Below, in pieces: positions 34,768 to 43,918 of a stretch of DNA of 64,000 bases. The DNA is taken from contig NZ_BCZB01000001.1 in NCBI RefSeq assembly GCF_001598495.1, positions 124,001 to 188,000 on the forward strand, given 5' to 3'. Positions within the stretch are counted from its first letter, which is position 1. Every line of letters begins with the position of its first letter. Position numbers and translations under genes: made by a program. Below the pieces are notes generated by a model. That model was not told the DNA's origin. It searched no databases and worked only from the letters and a program-made list of their open reading frames with translations. The DNA comes from Neokomagataea thailandica NBRC 106555. Its GTDB lineage: Bacteria > Pseudomonadota > Alphaproteobacteria > Acetobacterales > Acetobacteraceae.

Positions 34768-36114
34768 TTAGAGCCAGTTCGGAAGGGTTTCGGCGGCGAT
34801 CAATTCTTCCACTGTTTGTCGTGTGCGTGTGCAGGCCCAACGGCCGTTATCGACCATGGCTTGGGCTGCAAAAGGGCGCGAGTTATAGGTGGAACTCATA
34901 ACGGCGCCGTAGGCACCGGCGTCAAGAAAGGCCAGCATATCGCCACGTTGTAGGTTCGCAGGTAAGGGGCGGTTGCGTGCGAAGACATCGCTGCTCTCAC
35001 AGACGGGGCCAACGACATGCCAAGGTTTGAGTGGGCTGTGCAGAGTAGTTGGAGAGACGGGGATAATACCATGCCATGAATCATACATGGCCGGGCGGGC
35101 GAGATCGTTCATGCCGCCATCGACAATAAGAAAATCAGGTATGCCGCGCGCGGGGTTTCCGGCTTTTGTTTCAATGATGGTAGTCACAAATAGGCTTGTT
35201 GGGGCTGCAAGCCAACGGCCCGGCTCAAGGCCGAGGGAGACATCAAGATCGCCCAATGTTTCGGCAATGACGCCGGCGAGCATCTCTGGGGCGGGGGCGA
35301 CTTCATCGCGGTAAGAAATTCCTAAGCCGCCACCACAATCGACGGTTTCAACGGGGTATCCTTGGCTGCGCAGCGCGCGTACCATATCGGCTAGGCGCTG
35401 GTAGCCTTTACGGAAGGGTTCTGCGGCCAGCATTTGGCTGCCAAGATGGACAGCAAGGCCGATGACGCGCAATGAAGAAAGGCGTTGAGCCTCAGCATAG
35501 AGTGTGAGTGCTTGGTCATAAGCAATGCCGAATTTATCATCGGCGCGCCCGGTGGTGATTTTGTCATGCGTTTGGGCGTCAACGTCTGGATTAACGCGGA
35601 GAGTGACGCGGACACGAAAATTATCCGCATTGGGCAGGGCGTCCGCTAATGCTGCTAAGCGGTATAGTTCTTCGGCGCTTTCGACGTTGATTTGACCGAT
35701 TCGTGCGGTAATCGCTGCGCGGAGTTCGTCATCACTTTTGCCAACGCCTGAGAACACAATGGCCTCTGGTGGTATGCCGGCCGTGAGGGCGCGCGTCATC
35801 TCACCGCCACTTACAATATCCACTCCGTACCCGCAGTCCTTCAAGAGACGTAAGGTTGCTTGATGGTCTTGTGCTTTCACTGCGAAATGAAAGCTCATGG
35901 GCAGTTTTCGGGCGGTAAACGCGGCTTTAAGATCTGCTGCGCGGCGGCGCAGGGTGCCTGCGCCTGTAATCCAGCAGGGGGAGCCAAGGGCCTGTGCAAT
36001 CTGGTACACAGGAACATCTTCAAACAACAAGCCGTCACGTGCATCCATACGCAGAGATGGGCGGCTTGCGAGAAGAGCGTCAGGGGTGGGGTCGGTATAA
36101 GGGAAGCTTGTCAT
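34768..36114 (-). CDS. lysA: diaminopimelate decarboxylase
   Basis: 448 aa from ATG 36114. Alanine-racemase-type PLP fold: Schiff-base Lys80 in FHFAVKAQDH (the usual Tyr before Ala-Val-Lys is Phe), GYGVDIVSGGEMTRAL, the HLGSQ helix, DCGGGLGISYRD, EPGRWLAAP and the active-site Cys in VGPVCESSDVFA. It makes L-lysine from meso-diaminopimelate in the cytoplasm. It precedes and is probably co-transcribed with the DUF4175 gene. The upstream in-frame start at 36135 has no better ribosome-binding site. Confidence 0.95.
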   Translation of the reverse strand: MTSFPYTDPTPDALLASRPSLRMDARDGLLFEDVPVYQIAQALGSPCWITGAGTLRRRAADLKAAFTARKLPMSFHFAVKAQDHQATLRLLKDCGYGVDIVSGGEMTRALTAGIPPEAIVFSGVGKSDDELRAAITARIGQINVESAEELYRLAALADALPNADNFRVRVTLRVNPDVDAQTHDKITTGRADDKFGIAYDQALTLYAEAQRLSSLRVIGLAVHLGSQMLAAEPFRKGYQRLADMVRALRSQGYPVETVDCGGGLGISYRDEVAPAPEMLAGVIAETLGDLDVSLGLEPGRWLAAPTSLFVTTIIETKAGNPARGIPDFLIVDGGMNDLARPAMYDSWHGIIPVSPTTLHSPLKPWHVVGPVCESSDVFARNRPLPANLQRGDMLAFLDAGAYGAVMSSTYNSRPFAAQAMVDNGRWACTRTRQTVEELIAAETLPNWL

Positions 36115-36334
36115 GACATGGTGAGGGTATCGCACAGTGCGGTGGCTTCCAAGCCATCACGTGGTGAATTGCGGTTAAAGGGCTGTTTCTCCTGATGATT
36201 GAAAACTCTAATCGGCCTGTTATGGTTAGGGTGTATAGTCCAATGATCACTTTTTCTCGGCTATGATGTGGGAAAAAGAGTGTTATGCGCGGTGGTTAGG
36301 GGATGTTCTCGTCACGAGAAAAGGATTTTTTATA

Positions 36335-36730
36335 ATGAGCGTGTTACCGTTACTGATCGATGAAGCGATTAAAGCGCGTTCTAAAGCCTATGCACCGTAT
36401 TCCCGTTTTTCTGTAGGGGCAGCCTTGTCTTGTGAGGGGGGCGTTTACAGTGGGTGCAATGTCGAAAATGCAGCGTATCCCTTGGGAAGCTGCGCAGAGG
36501 CTGGCGCGATTTCTGCAATGATTATGGCCGGTATGCGCAAAATTGATGCAGTTGTGGTTGTGGGGGGAGATATGCCGTGCACGCCCTGTGGCGGTTGCAG
36601 ACAAAAATTACGCGAATTCTCTCAGCCTAATATGAAAGTTTATATGGTTAATCCTCAAGGAGAGGTCTTGTTGGTTCGTACGTTAGAAGAGCTATTGCCA
36701 GATTCATTTGGACCGGACCATTTAGTATAG
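36335..36730 (+). CDS. cdd: cytidine deaminase
   Basis: 131 aa. The zinc-deaminase motifs are CNVENAAYPLGSCAEAGAI (Cys ligand and catalytic Glu) and PCTPCGGCRQKL (two Cys ligands); the N-terminus AYAPYSRFSVGAAL is typical. It deaminates cytidine and deoxycytidine to uridine forms. ATG 36335 follows AAGGA at nine bases; a longer frame from 36263 is rejected. It is monocistronic, divergent from lysA, and is followed by the AT-rich glycosyltransferase gene. Confidence 0.95.
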   Translation: MSVLPLLIDEAIKARSKAYAPYSRFSVGAALSCEGGVYSGCNVENAAYPLGSCAEAGAISAMIMAGMRKIDAVVVVGGDMPCTPCGGCRQKLREFSQPNMKVYMVNPQGEVLLVRTLEELLPDSFGPDHLV

Positions 36731-36779
36731 TATTCATTCGTTGCTTTTTTATTTTCTGTCCCAATAGAGGATGTGTGGT

Positions 36780-38207
36780 ATGCTCGATAAATACTATGAA
36801 GAAATTTCCTCTTATAGTTTGATGCCGGAGCTGGTCGCACAGAATTCTGGCGTATGGCCTGCGCCAAAATACAAAGTATCTCTAGTCGCTTGTGCTCGTT
36901 GGGAGACGCGCTATATCAGTGAGTGGCTCTCTTATCATAGGTCTATTGGGATAGATCACGTTTATTTATATTGTAATGATGACGATCCTATAGAATTTTA
37001 TACACAAATAATGCCATTTTTGGAGGGTGAAGACCCGTTTGTTACGTTTATACACTACCCTAAAAAGGGACTTCAATTTCAAATGTATTTTCATTTTAAT
37101 AGGAAATACATGCCAGAAACAGAGTGGTTTATGTTTCTGGATATAGATGAGTTTTTTTGTATTCGCTCTTTTGAGGGCGTACATTCATTCTTGGGGACCT
37201 TCCCAGAAGATATGGACGCATTATATATTAATTGGTGTAGCTTTGGGCATAATGGTCATAAAACTCGCCCTGACGGCAGCGTTCTTTTGAATTATACGCG
37301 CCGAGAAGACGGTGTTACGCCTTTTACTAAAATTATAGTGAAGTCAAAGTCTTTCCCGTATAGAGAATTTTTTTGGAGTTCTGTTCATGCTATTCAGCAT
37401 GATTGTAATAGCTTAAAAAAAATGAAAATCTATAATGTTTTGGGTGAAAATATAGAGAATTATTACGCATCGTTCCCGGAGAGTGCATGGTCATTTTTGC
37501 ATCAAGAGAATCGTCGGCAAACGCTTCTAAATAAAGCGTTCATAGCGCATTATAACATTAAATCAGATGAAGATTTTGACTTGCGTGTTCGCAGAGGGCT
37601 GGCAGGTGATTATGCAGCTGAAAAAATGTGGGGTGAAAAAACAGAAGAAGAACGCGCCATTCACCATAAATATACGAATGCGGTAGAAGATTTCTGTCTG
37701 TATAATTACTGGAAAGACTATTTAACAAAAAAGGCTTGGAGTGCATCGCCTTTCCCACCGACGCGCTGGCCACTGATTTCATCAGGTTGTTCCGTTACTC
37801 AAAGCTCGACGGTGCATCACTGTACGCCAGAAGAAGATGCCGCAAAGCTTATAAACCAGTCCCCGAGAGGTCATTCTCAGGCTCATACCGATTATGAGGA
37901 ACGTCCTTGGTGGCGGATTGATTTTGGAGAATCAAAAGTTATTCACGAAATTCGTTTGTTTAACCGTATGGATGGTCTCTATGAGCGCATGAAGCATTTT
38001 GCGTTTCTGGGGTCACAGGATGGTCATACACATCATGAATTTTTTGTACGGACGTCTGATGAGATTTTTGGCGGTCTAGATGGTTCGCCCTTTATTTGGG
38101 TGTCAGAAGAGGGAGTGTCCACGCGTATGTTGTCTATTGAACTGCGTGGGGAGAAAAATTATTTCAATCTTGATCAGGTTGAAATTTATGGGACGACTAT
38201 AGGCTGA
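36780..38207 (+). CDS. glycosyltransferase (family 2_4/DUF23-like) with a C-terminal carbohydrate-binding-like domain
   Basis: 475 aa. The N-terminal 290 residues are a GT-A-like glycosyltransferase: VSLVACARWETRYISEWLSYHRSIGIDHVYLY and the metal-binding FMFLDIDEFFCI, as in Glyco_tranf_2_4 and GT92-like proteins. From about residue 320 there is a separate beta-rich part: ISSGCSVTQSSTVHH, PWWRIDFGESKVIHEIRLFNR, FAFLGSQDG and VEIYG, a pattern like the discoidin/F5-8 galactose-binding fold. The donor and acceptor are not known. The gene is clearly richer in A+T than its neighbours, with many ATA and AAT codons, which suggests transfer. ATG 36780 has AGAGG eight bases upstream; the ATG nine bases before overlaps that site. 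Confidence 0.82.
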   Translation: MLDKYYEEISSYSLMPELVAQNSGVWPAPKYKVSLVACARWETRYISEWLSYHRSIGIDHVYLYCNDDDPIEFYTQIMPFLEGEDPFVTFIHYPKKGLQFQMYFHFNRKYMPETEWFMFLDIDEFFCIRSFEGVHSFLGTFPEDMDALYINWCSFGHNGHKTRPDGSVLLNYTRREDGVTPFTKIIVKSKSFPYREFFWSSVHAIQHDCNSLKKMKIYNVLGENIENYYASFPESAWSFLHQENRRQTLLNKAFIAHYNIKSDEDFDLRVRRGLAGDYAAEKMWGEKTEEERAIHHKYTNAVEDFCLYNYWKDYLTKKAWSASPFPPTRWPLISSGCSVTQSSTVHHCTPEEDAAKLINQSPRGHSQAHTDYEERPWWRIDFGESKVIHEIRLFNRMDGLYERMKHFAFLGSQDGHTHHEFFVRTSDEIFGGLDGSPFIWVSEEGVSTRMLSIELRGEKNYFNLDQVEIYGTTIG

Positions 38208-38222
38208 TCGTTCATTGGATAC

Positions 38223-38262
38223 AAAAAAGCCCCGTACTGCTCGTGCAATACGGGGCTTTTTT
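38223..38262. terminator. bidirectional terminator between the glycosyltransferase and infC
   Basis: AAAAAAGCCCCGTA (38223-38236) and TACGGGGCTTTTTT (38249-38262) are exact inverted repeats around a 12-base loop, with U-tracts on both strands. Confidence 0.93.
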
Positions 38263-38279
38263 AGCATTTATGACGATGA

Positions 38280-38816
38280 TTAGCGGGGTGCCATCACCAT
38301 CAGCATTTGCCGGTTTTCAAGGCGCGGCATTTGCTCAATCTTAGCTTTTTCTTCGACTTCGATGCGGATACGCTCCATCATCTTGATGCCGAGTTCTTGG
38401 TGAGCCATTTCACGGCCTTTAAAGCGCAGTGAAACCTTTACCTTGTCACCAGCATCCAAGAAGGAGTGAATAGCTTTGAGCTTCGTTTGGAAGTCATGTT
38501 CGCCCGTACCGGGGCGGACCTTAACTTCCTTGATCTCAATAACTTTTTGCTTCTTGCGTGCTTCGTTCTTCTTTTTCTGCTGTTCGTATTTGAACTTGCC
38601 GTAGTCAAGAATTTTGACCACTGGCGGTACAGCAGTTGGGCTAATTTCAAGAAGGTCGAGACCTGATGAGAACGCGCGCGTCAGAGCGTCGCGCGTCGAC
38701 ATGATCCCTTGCATTTCCCCCTCCTCATCGATGAGGCGGACTTGAGGTACGCGGATCTCTTCGTTTACACGCGGTCCTTCACGCGTGGGCGCACTCTGCA
38801 TCGGCGGTCTAGCTAT
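38280..38816 (-). CDS. infC: translation initiation factor IF-3
   Basis: 178 aa when read from an ATA codon at 38816. The protein is unmistakably IF-3: N domain RVNEEIRVPQVRLIDEEGEMQGIMSTRDAL, the Lys-rich linker YEQQKKKNEARKKQK, and C domain EIKEVKVRPGTGEHDFQTKL and KVKVSLRFKGREMAHQ. The first ATG (38801) has no ribosome-binding site, but AGGAG lies six bases before an in-frame ATA five codons upstream, giving MARPPMQSAPTREG. infC is known to use AUU or similar rare starts, which IF-3 itself discriminates against, giving autoregulation. The order thrS-infC is standard. A stem-loop lies in the leader. Confidence 0.93.
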   Translation of the reverse strand: MARPPMQSAPTREGPRVNEEIRVPQVRLIDEEGEMQGIMSTRDALTRAFSSGLDLLEISPTAVPPVVKILDYGKFKYEQQKKKNEARKKQKVIEIKEVKVRPGTGEHDFQTKLKAIHSFLDAGDKVKVSLRFKGREMAHQELGIKMMERIRIEVEEKAKIEQMPRLENRQMLMVMAPR

Positions 38817-38851
38817 GGTCAGCTCCTGTCGTCAGTTTCATCTTATGTAGT

Positions 38852-38894
38852 CCGTGCACGTTTCTCAAAGAGAAGCCCTTGAGGAAGTGCACGG
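38852..38894 (-). promoter_or_regulatory. stem-loop in the thrS-infC intergenic leader
   Basis: On the minus strand CCGTGCAC (38887-38894) pairs with GTGCACGG (38852-38859), with an inner CTCAA/TTGAG pairing. It lies between thrS and the infC ribosome-binding site, with no T-tract. A processing or regulatory element for infC is possible. Confidence 0.5.
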
Positions 38895-38943
38895 GAAATT
38901 ACCTCTCAGCACATAGTCTCGTGTAACGATCCGTGCAAGAGGA

Positions 38944-40887
38944 TTACGCTTGTTTGATGGACAAACGTGCGAGATCAGGTGGCGTTGCCTCGGTTGAGAG
39001 GGCTGAGAGCGCTTCATCCAGTGTAAGAATGGTCTGTTGTGCTCCGCCGAGGCGGCGCATGGCCACTTTACGCTCTTCTGCCTCACGTCGACCGACAACC
39101 AGAATCACTGGAACGCGGGCAAGGCTATGCTCGCGAATCTTGGCATTGATTTTGTCGTTACGCGTATCGGCTTCAGCTTGGATACCGCGGGCTTTAAGTG
39201 CGGTGACAACTTCATGTGCATAGTCGGCGGCATCAGACACAATGCTCGCGACGACGACTTGTGTTGGAGCCAGCCACAGCGGGAATTTGCCCGCATATTG
39301 TTCGATCAGAATGCCTAAGAAGCGCTCAAAGCTACCAAGGATAGCACGATGCAGCATCACGGGACGGTGACGTTGGCTGTCTTCTCCAATGTAGGATGCG
39401 TCTAAACGTTCTGGCAGGACGTAATCTACTTGCAGGGTGCCACACTGCCAGTCACGGCCGATCGCGTCGGTCAGGACGAACTCAAGCTTAGGGCCGTAGA
39501 ATGCACCTTCGCCGGGGTTTAATTCATAGTTCACGCCTACCAGATCGCAGGCTTTTTTCAGAGCCCCTTCGGCACGGTCCCATGTTGCATCATCACCGGC
39601 GCGGCTTTCAGGGCGGTCTGAGAACTTAATACGGAAGTTTTCAAAGCCGAGGTCTTGGTACACTTCGGCCAGCATACGTACGAACTTGGCGGTTTCATCT
39701 GCAATTTGATCTTCTGTACAGAAGATATGAGCATCATCTTGTGTGAAGCCACGAACGCGCATGATGCCATGCAGGGAGCCGGACGGCTCGTAGCGGTGGC
39801 AAGCGCCGAATTCGGCCATGCGCAATGGGAGTTCACGGTAAGAGCGCAGGCCATGGCGGAAAATCTGTACATGGCAGGGGCAGTTCATAGGCTTCAGCGC
39901 GAGGGTTTTATCTTCATCTTCCACTTGGGCGATGAACATATTCTCGCGGTATTTATCCCAGTGGCCGGAGGCTTCCCATAGGGCGCGGTCTACCAGTTGT
40001 GGGGTGCGGACTTCTTCATAGCCGTTCCGCTCTTGAGAGCGGCGCATGTAGTCTTGCAGCACATTATACAAGCGCCACCCTTTACGGTGCCAGAAAATCT
40101 GGCCCACGGCTTCTTCTTGAATGTGGAACAGGTCCATTTCACGGCCGATGCGGCGGTGATCACGCTTCTCTGCTTCTTCAAGGCGCAGAAGATAGGCGTT
40201 GAGTTCTTTCTTGTCGCGCCATGCGGTGCCGTAAATACGGGTTAGCATGGGGTTGCGATGGTCCCCGCGCCAGTAAGCGCCTGCAACGCGCATCAGCTTG
40301 AAGGCGTTGCCAATATCAGCTGTGCCGCGCAAATGCGGGCCACGGCAGAGGTCTAGCCACTCACCTTGGCGATAGATCGAAATATCTTCGCTTTCGGGAA
40401 GGTCACGGATGAGTTCGGCTTTGAAGTTTTCCCCACGATCTTCGAAGAACTGGATGGCTTCATCACGGTCCCAGACTTCGCGCGTGAAGGGAGCATTGGC
40501 CGTGATGATTTCATGCATCTTGGCTTCGATGGCTTCGAAATCATCAGGAGTAAATGGCTTGTCGCGGGCGAAGTCGTAGTAGAAGCCGTCTTTAATGCTT
40601 GGGCCAATGGTGACTTGTGTTTCTGGCCAGAGCGACTGCACAGCCTCCGCGAGAACATGCGCAGCATCATGGCGGATCATCTCCAGAACGACGTCGTCTT
40701 TCTTGGTGATGAAGCGGATGCTGGAATCGTGTTCAATCGGGGTGGCGAGATCAAGTTGCTGACCATTAATTTCCATGGCGAGAGCAGCTTTAGCGAGGCC
40801 CGGGCCGATGGAAGCCGCGACTGTCGTGCCCGTCACGGTCCCGTCGAAGGTGCGGACGCTTCCGTCGGGTAGTGTGATGGCGGGCAT
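38944..40887 (-). CDS. thrS: threonyl-tRNA synthetase
   Basis: 647 aa. Domain order: TGS ([15 protein letters not shown]), the editing domain with [12 protein letters not shown] and a Cys/His site, then the class II core: motif 1 [25 protein letters not shown] (zinc Cys), motif 2 [28 protein letters not shown] and motif 3 [18 protein letters not shown], then the anticodon-binding domain [17 protein letters not shown]. It charges tRNA-Thr. ATG 40887 has AGGAG six bases upstream; an upstream in-frame start (40971) is rejected. Followed by infC in the same direction. Confidence 0.97.
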   Translation of the reverse strand: MPAITLPDGSVRTFDGTVTGTTVAASIGPGLAKAALAMEINGQQLDLATPIEHDSSIRFITKKDDVVLEMIRHDAAHVLAEAVQSLWPETQVTIGPSIKDGFYYDFARDKPFTPDDFEAIEAKMHEIITANAPFTREVWDRDEAIQFFEDRGENFKAELIRDLPESEDISIYRQGEWLDLCRGPHLRGTADIGNAFKLMRVAGAYWRGDHRNPMLTRIYGTAWRDKKELNAYLLRLEEAEKRDHRRIGREMDLFHIQEEAVGQIFWHRKGWRLYNVLQDYMRRSQERNGYEEVRTPQLVDRALWEASGHWDKYRENMFIAQVEDEDKTLALKPMNCPCHVQIFRHGLRSYRELPLRMAEFGACHRYEPSGSLHGIMRVRGFTQDDAHIFCTEDQIADETAKFVRMLAEVYQDLGFENFRIKFSDRPESRAGDDATWDRAEGALKKACDLVGVNYELNPGEGAFYGPKLEFVLTDAIGRDWQCGTLQVDYVLPERLDASYIGEDSQRHRPVMLHRAILGSFERFLGILIEQYAGKFPLWLAPTQVVVASIVSDAADYAHEVVTALKARGIQAEADTRNDKINAKIREHSLARVPVILVVGRREAEERKVAMRRLGGAQQTILTLDEALSALSTEATPPDLARLSIKQA

Positions 40888-41024
40888 GATGTGCTCCTTT
40901 GAGAAAACAAGGCATTTAAACGCAAGGCTGCGCTTAATGGCATAAATGTGGAATGGGCTAAATGGCCTCATTCTGTCTTATGTCGCAAGACCTACGCAGC
41001 GGAAAATCAACGAGAAAGATGCGT

Positions 41025-42089
41025 TTAATGTTGTGTTGTGAAGATGAGAGGAGGGATTCCTTCAGGATTGGGGGCTCGTCCTTCATGCCAGCCAGCATCC
41101 ATAAAGTGTATGAGAGGCCAGATTCCATAATAGGCATCAGCGGCGACGTCTTGGTTGTTATGGGCGTAGGCTAGGGCATCAAACAGTACGTATTCGTGAG
41201 TTTGACCTTGATCATGGCGGCGATGTGCCATGAAGCCTTGGGGGGCATGGATTGGAAATTGAGGGCAAAGTGCTGCGCCGAAAAGGGGGGTGGGATCAAT
41301 TCCAAGGGTCTGAAAGCGCGTGATGATGCTGGGTGCGTAAATATCAGGATGGTTTTGGTAGTCTTCGAGAAAGGCTGCCTGATCGCGTTGAAAAAAATGA
41401 AATAGATGGTGCCCGGCCTGCGTGTGGGGGTGCTGGTGGGTTAACTGTTCGGGTGTTGCACCGTCCGGCGTATTGAGTTTCTGGCGGGCGAAGCGTTTGA
41501 TTGCTTCATAATCTGGGCGGTTGTGCAGATGGAGATATACGAAAGGGGTACGGACGCAGCGCTCGTGGTATCGACTGATGGGTGAGTGTAAGCCCCGGTC
41601 GAGCCCTTCAATTGTCTGGGCGTGGAAAAGGGCGCGGGGTATGTTTTGTGGCCGAAAATAACCGGGTGCGTTGGGCACATTCAGTAGGATTCGGTCTGTA
41701 ACCAGTGTCGCGCGTTCATTTTTGAGATTAGCAAATTCCGCCAAAATATCATCGGGCTGAACGGAGAGTCGGTCGAGAAAAACAGCGATGAATTCGTCAC
41801 AGTCCATAGGGAGTGCAAAGTCGTAATTACTTTCTTGGTCCCATTTTTGAATGACTTCTTGGAATATGGCGCCTTTATTTAAGAAATCATCATACGTTTT
41901 ATAGTGATTGATAACCGTCACGCCGCGTTTTTTGTATCGGTTTTGAATGCGTTTGACGTTTGGCTCGGTAGAGCCGTTATCGATGACTGTGAGGTTTTCA
42001 AATCCAAAGAGTGCTCCGTGCCACAGCAACCATGGTTCTAAAAGATCGGCTTCGTTCTTTTGCATGGTGATGCAGCGAATTCGGGTCAT
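41025..42089 (-). CDS. glycosyltransferase (family 2_4-like)
   Basis: 354 aa. GT-A-like start RIRCITMQKNEADLLEPWLLWHGALFG and the metal site MDCDEFIAVF about 100 residues in, as in Glyco_tranf_2_4 proteins. The last ~50 residues, ALAYAHNNQDVAADAYYGIWPLIHFMDAGWHEGRAPNP, resemble the short repeat (YL..NPDV....G..P..HY...G..EGR.P) that is often found in surface-polysaccharide glycosyltransferases. The acceptor is not known. Its ATG overlaps the upstream gene's stop by four bases (ATGA), so it is translationally coupled to the GT9 gene and probably works on the same glycan. Confidence 0.82.
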   Translation of the reverse strand: MTRIRCITMQKNEADLLEPWLLWHGALFGFENLTVIDNGSTEPNVKRIQNRYKKRGVTVINHYKTYDDFLNKGAIFQEVIQKWDQESNYDFALPMDCDEFIAVFLDRLSVQPDDILAEFANLKNERATLVTDRILLNVPNAPGYFRPQNIPRALFHAQTIEGLDRGLHSPISRYHERCVRTPFVYLHLHNRPDYEAIKRFARQKLNTPDGATPEQLTHQHPHTQAGHHLFHFFQRDQAAFLEDYQNHPDIYAPSIITRFQTLGIDPTPLFGAALCPQFPIHAPQGFMAHRRHDQGQTHEYVLFDALAYAHNNQDVAADAYYGIWPLIHFMDAGWHEGRAPNPEGIPPLIFTTQH

Positions 42090-42991
42090 GGCGGGAGCAG
42101 AGCCTCCAAGCGGTCTGGGTGGATCGTTGCTAAATCAGCAGCAGAGATGATGTGCGTCCGTCCAGGGGTAATGGTGAGTGGGGCAGCTAGGCGTGGGTCA
42201 CTATCCTGACTGAACAAGGTTATGATGTGTGTGTCCATAGCTGCTGCGAGGTGCAGAGGGCCCGTATCATTGCCAATGACATAGTGCGCACGGTGCAACA
42301 CGCCAGCGAGCTCTGGTAGGCTGGTTTGTCCTGTGAGGTCTACGGCATGGGGGCAGGCGGTTTGTATGGAGGTAGCTAAATATTTTTCGGCTGATGTGCC
42401 GACGATTACGGGCAAAACTCCGCGTTGGGTAATGCGTTGTGCCACATCACAAAAGCGTTCAACGGGCCATCGCTTTTGCGGGCGATGTGCGGCAGCGCCG
42501 GGTACGAGTACGGCGTAAGGTTTTGGGATGTGTGGGCCCTGTTCTGTCAGCCAACTGGGGACTTGCCGGGGGAGTGGTGTGATATGTGCCGCGCGTAGCT
42601 GATCATCCAATCGGGCGAGAGTGTGCATGTCGTTACGGTGCGGATTCGCGTGGGGCATGCTGCAACGAGGAGCAATGCCGGACCATTGTGTTCCGCGCGT
42701 GACAAACTGATGGTAGCGGGATGAACGGCTAGAGGTTTGTAAATCAAAGACGACGTTTTGAGCGCGAAAAAGGCGGGCTAATGTTAAAAGGCCGCGTGGG
42801 CGCTTGAGAGACGGACGTGGGTCCAGAGCGATCTCATCAAACCAAGGGCAGCTTTGCGCAAGAGCGACAAAAGGAGCCGTGGTGAGCAATGTGATATGTG
42901 CCGTTGGGAAGGCTGCTCTGATGGAGGAAAAAGCTCCAAAAGCTTGCACAAAATCGCCAAGGGCGCCGAGTTTAATGATGAGAAGACGCAT
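42086..42991 (-). CDS. glycosyltransferase family 9 (heptosyltransferase-like)
   Basis: 301 aa. GT9 pattern: LLIIKLGALGDFVQAFGAFSSIRAAFPTAHITLLT at the N-terminus, then PYAVLVPGAAAHRPQKRWPVERF and VIGNDTGPLHLAAAM near the C-terminus (donor-binding motif). Such enzymes add heptose or similar sugars to lipopolysaccharide core on the cytoplasmic face. It is somewhat shorter than WaaC/WaaF. ATG 42991. It is followed directly by the second glycosyltransferase and lies after the grpE hairpin. Confidence 0.88.
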   Translation of the reverse strand: MRLLIIKLGALGDFVQAFGAFSSIRAAFPTAHITLLTTAPFVALAQSCPWFDEIALDPRPSLKRPRGLLTLARLFRAQNVVFDLQTSSRSSRYHQFVTRGTQWSGIAPRCSMPHANPHRNDMHTLARLDDQLRAAHITPLPRQVPSWLTEQGPHIPKPYAVLVPGAAAHRPQKRWPVERFCDVAQRITQRGVLPVIVGTSAEKYLATSIQTACPHAVDLTGQTSLPELAGVLHRAHYVIGNDTGPLHLAAAMDTHIITLFSQDSDPRLAAPLTITPGRTHIISAADLATIHPDRLEALLPP

Positions 42992-43012
42992 GATTTTGGT
43001 AGCACGATGTGG

Positions 43013-43048
43013 CTCTGCTCACATGTCATAATGACCATGTGAGCAGAG
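43013..43048 (-). terminator. hairpin between grpE and the GT9 gene
   Basis: CTCTGCTCACATG (43013-43025) and CATGTGAGCAGAG (43036-43048) are exact 13-bp inverted repeats around a 10-base loop. It lies 16 bases after the grpE stop. No T-tract follows on the minus strand. Confidence 0.65.
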
Positions 43049-43063
43049 AACACAGCGTTCTAA

Positions 43064-43699
43064 TTACGCAGACGTATCAAGGCCGGTTGTGGCCTTTTCT
43101 GCGTTTGGTGTGCTTTTAGCAACGATAACCATAGCAGCCTTCAGGAGGCGACCTTTGAGCAGCCATGCTGGCGTCCATGCTTGCATGACATGGCCTGGCT
43201 CGTGCTCGTCCGATGGCTGTTCAGCCATGGCTTGGTGCAGGTTCGCGTCGAACGGCTTGCCCGTTGGGTCTTCACGGGTGATGCCGTTACGTTCCAAAAT
43301 GCCGAGGAATGAGCGCTCAGTGCTCTCAAAGCCTTCGCGCAGTTTGGCAACGAGCGAATCTTCACCTTCTGCCTTTGCCGGAAGAGAGGCAATGCCGCGC
43401 TGAATGTTGTCAGCGGCTTCCACTACGTCTTTCGCAAATTTCTGAATAGCGTATTGACGTGCATCGTCCACATCGCGTTTTGCGCGGTTGCGGATGTTTT
43501 GTGCTTCCGCTTCTGAACGGACCCAGCGGTCTTTGAGTTCAGCAACTTCAGCTTCTAGTGCAGCGATACGTGCTTCAGGAGACGTATCTTCCACTTCGTG
43601 TTCACCAGCAATCGTGGTGTCTTCATGGGTTCCGTTGGTCTCAACGCCCTGTTCAGGCACGTCGTGGGCCGTTTCCGGATTCTGGTTTTGGTCTGTCAT
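43064..43699 (-). CDS. grpE: nucleotide exchange factor GrpE
   Basis: 211 aa from ATG 43699 (AAAGG upstream). An acidic, disordered N-terminus leads to the long coiled helix RIAALEAEVAELKDRWVRSEAEAQNIRNRAKRDVDDAR, followed by the beta-wing domain NGITREDPTGKPFDANLHQAM and GRLLKAAMVIVAK. It releases ADP from DnaK and acts as thermosensor of the chaperone cycle. dnaK and dnaJ are not in the window. A weak sigma-32-like pattern (TTGCAAG...CCCCTT) lies upstream on the minus strand near 43780-43810 but is not secure. Confidence 0.95.
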   Translation of the reverse strand: MTDQNQNPETAHDVPEQGVETNGTHEDTTIAGEHEVEDTSPEARIAALEAEVAELKDRWVRSEAEAQNIRNRAKRDVDDARQYAIQKFAKDVVEAADNIQRGIASLPAKAEGEDSLVAKLREGFESTERSFLGILERNGITREDPTGKPFDANLHQAMAEQPSDEHEPGHVMQAWTPAWLLKGRLLKAAMVIVAKSTPNAEKATTGLDTSA

Positions 43700-43918
43700 G
43701 TCACGACCTTTCTCTGTGGGACGGGCCGACAAGCGGCCCCGTTCTCCACAAGGACATAACGCCGATTGCTCCGAAGGCAAGGGGTAAGCAGCGAAAGAGG
43801 GCTTGCAACTGGCGTGGATGTCATTGAAATGCCTTTTTATAGGCCCGAAATAGGGTGTGACTATCCGTGATACGGATGCAACGTTCTTTTCTTTATCTTC
43901 AGGAGACGGATCTCTTTC

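Noticed and set aside
43780-43810. Sigma-32-type promoter of grpE
   Set aside because: TTGCAAG and CCCCTT can be found upstream but match the consensus poorly and the spacing is uncertain; kept only as a remark.
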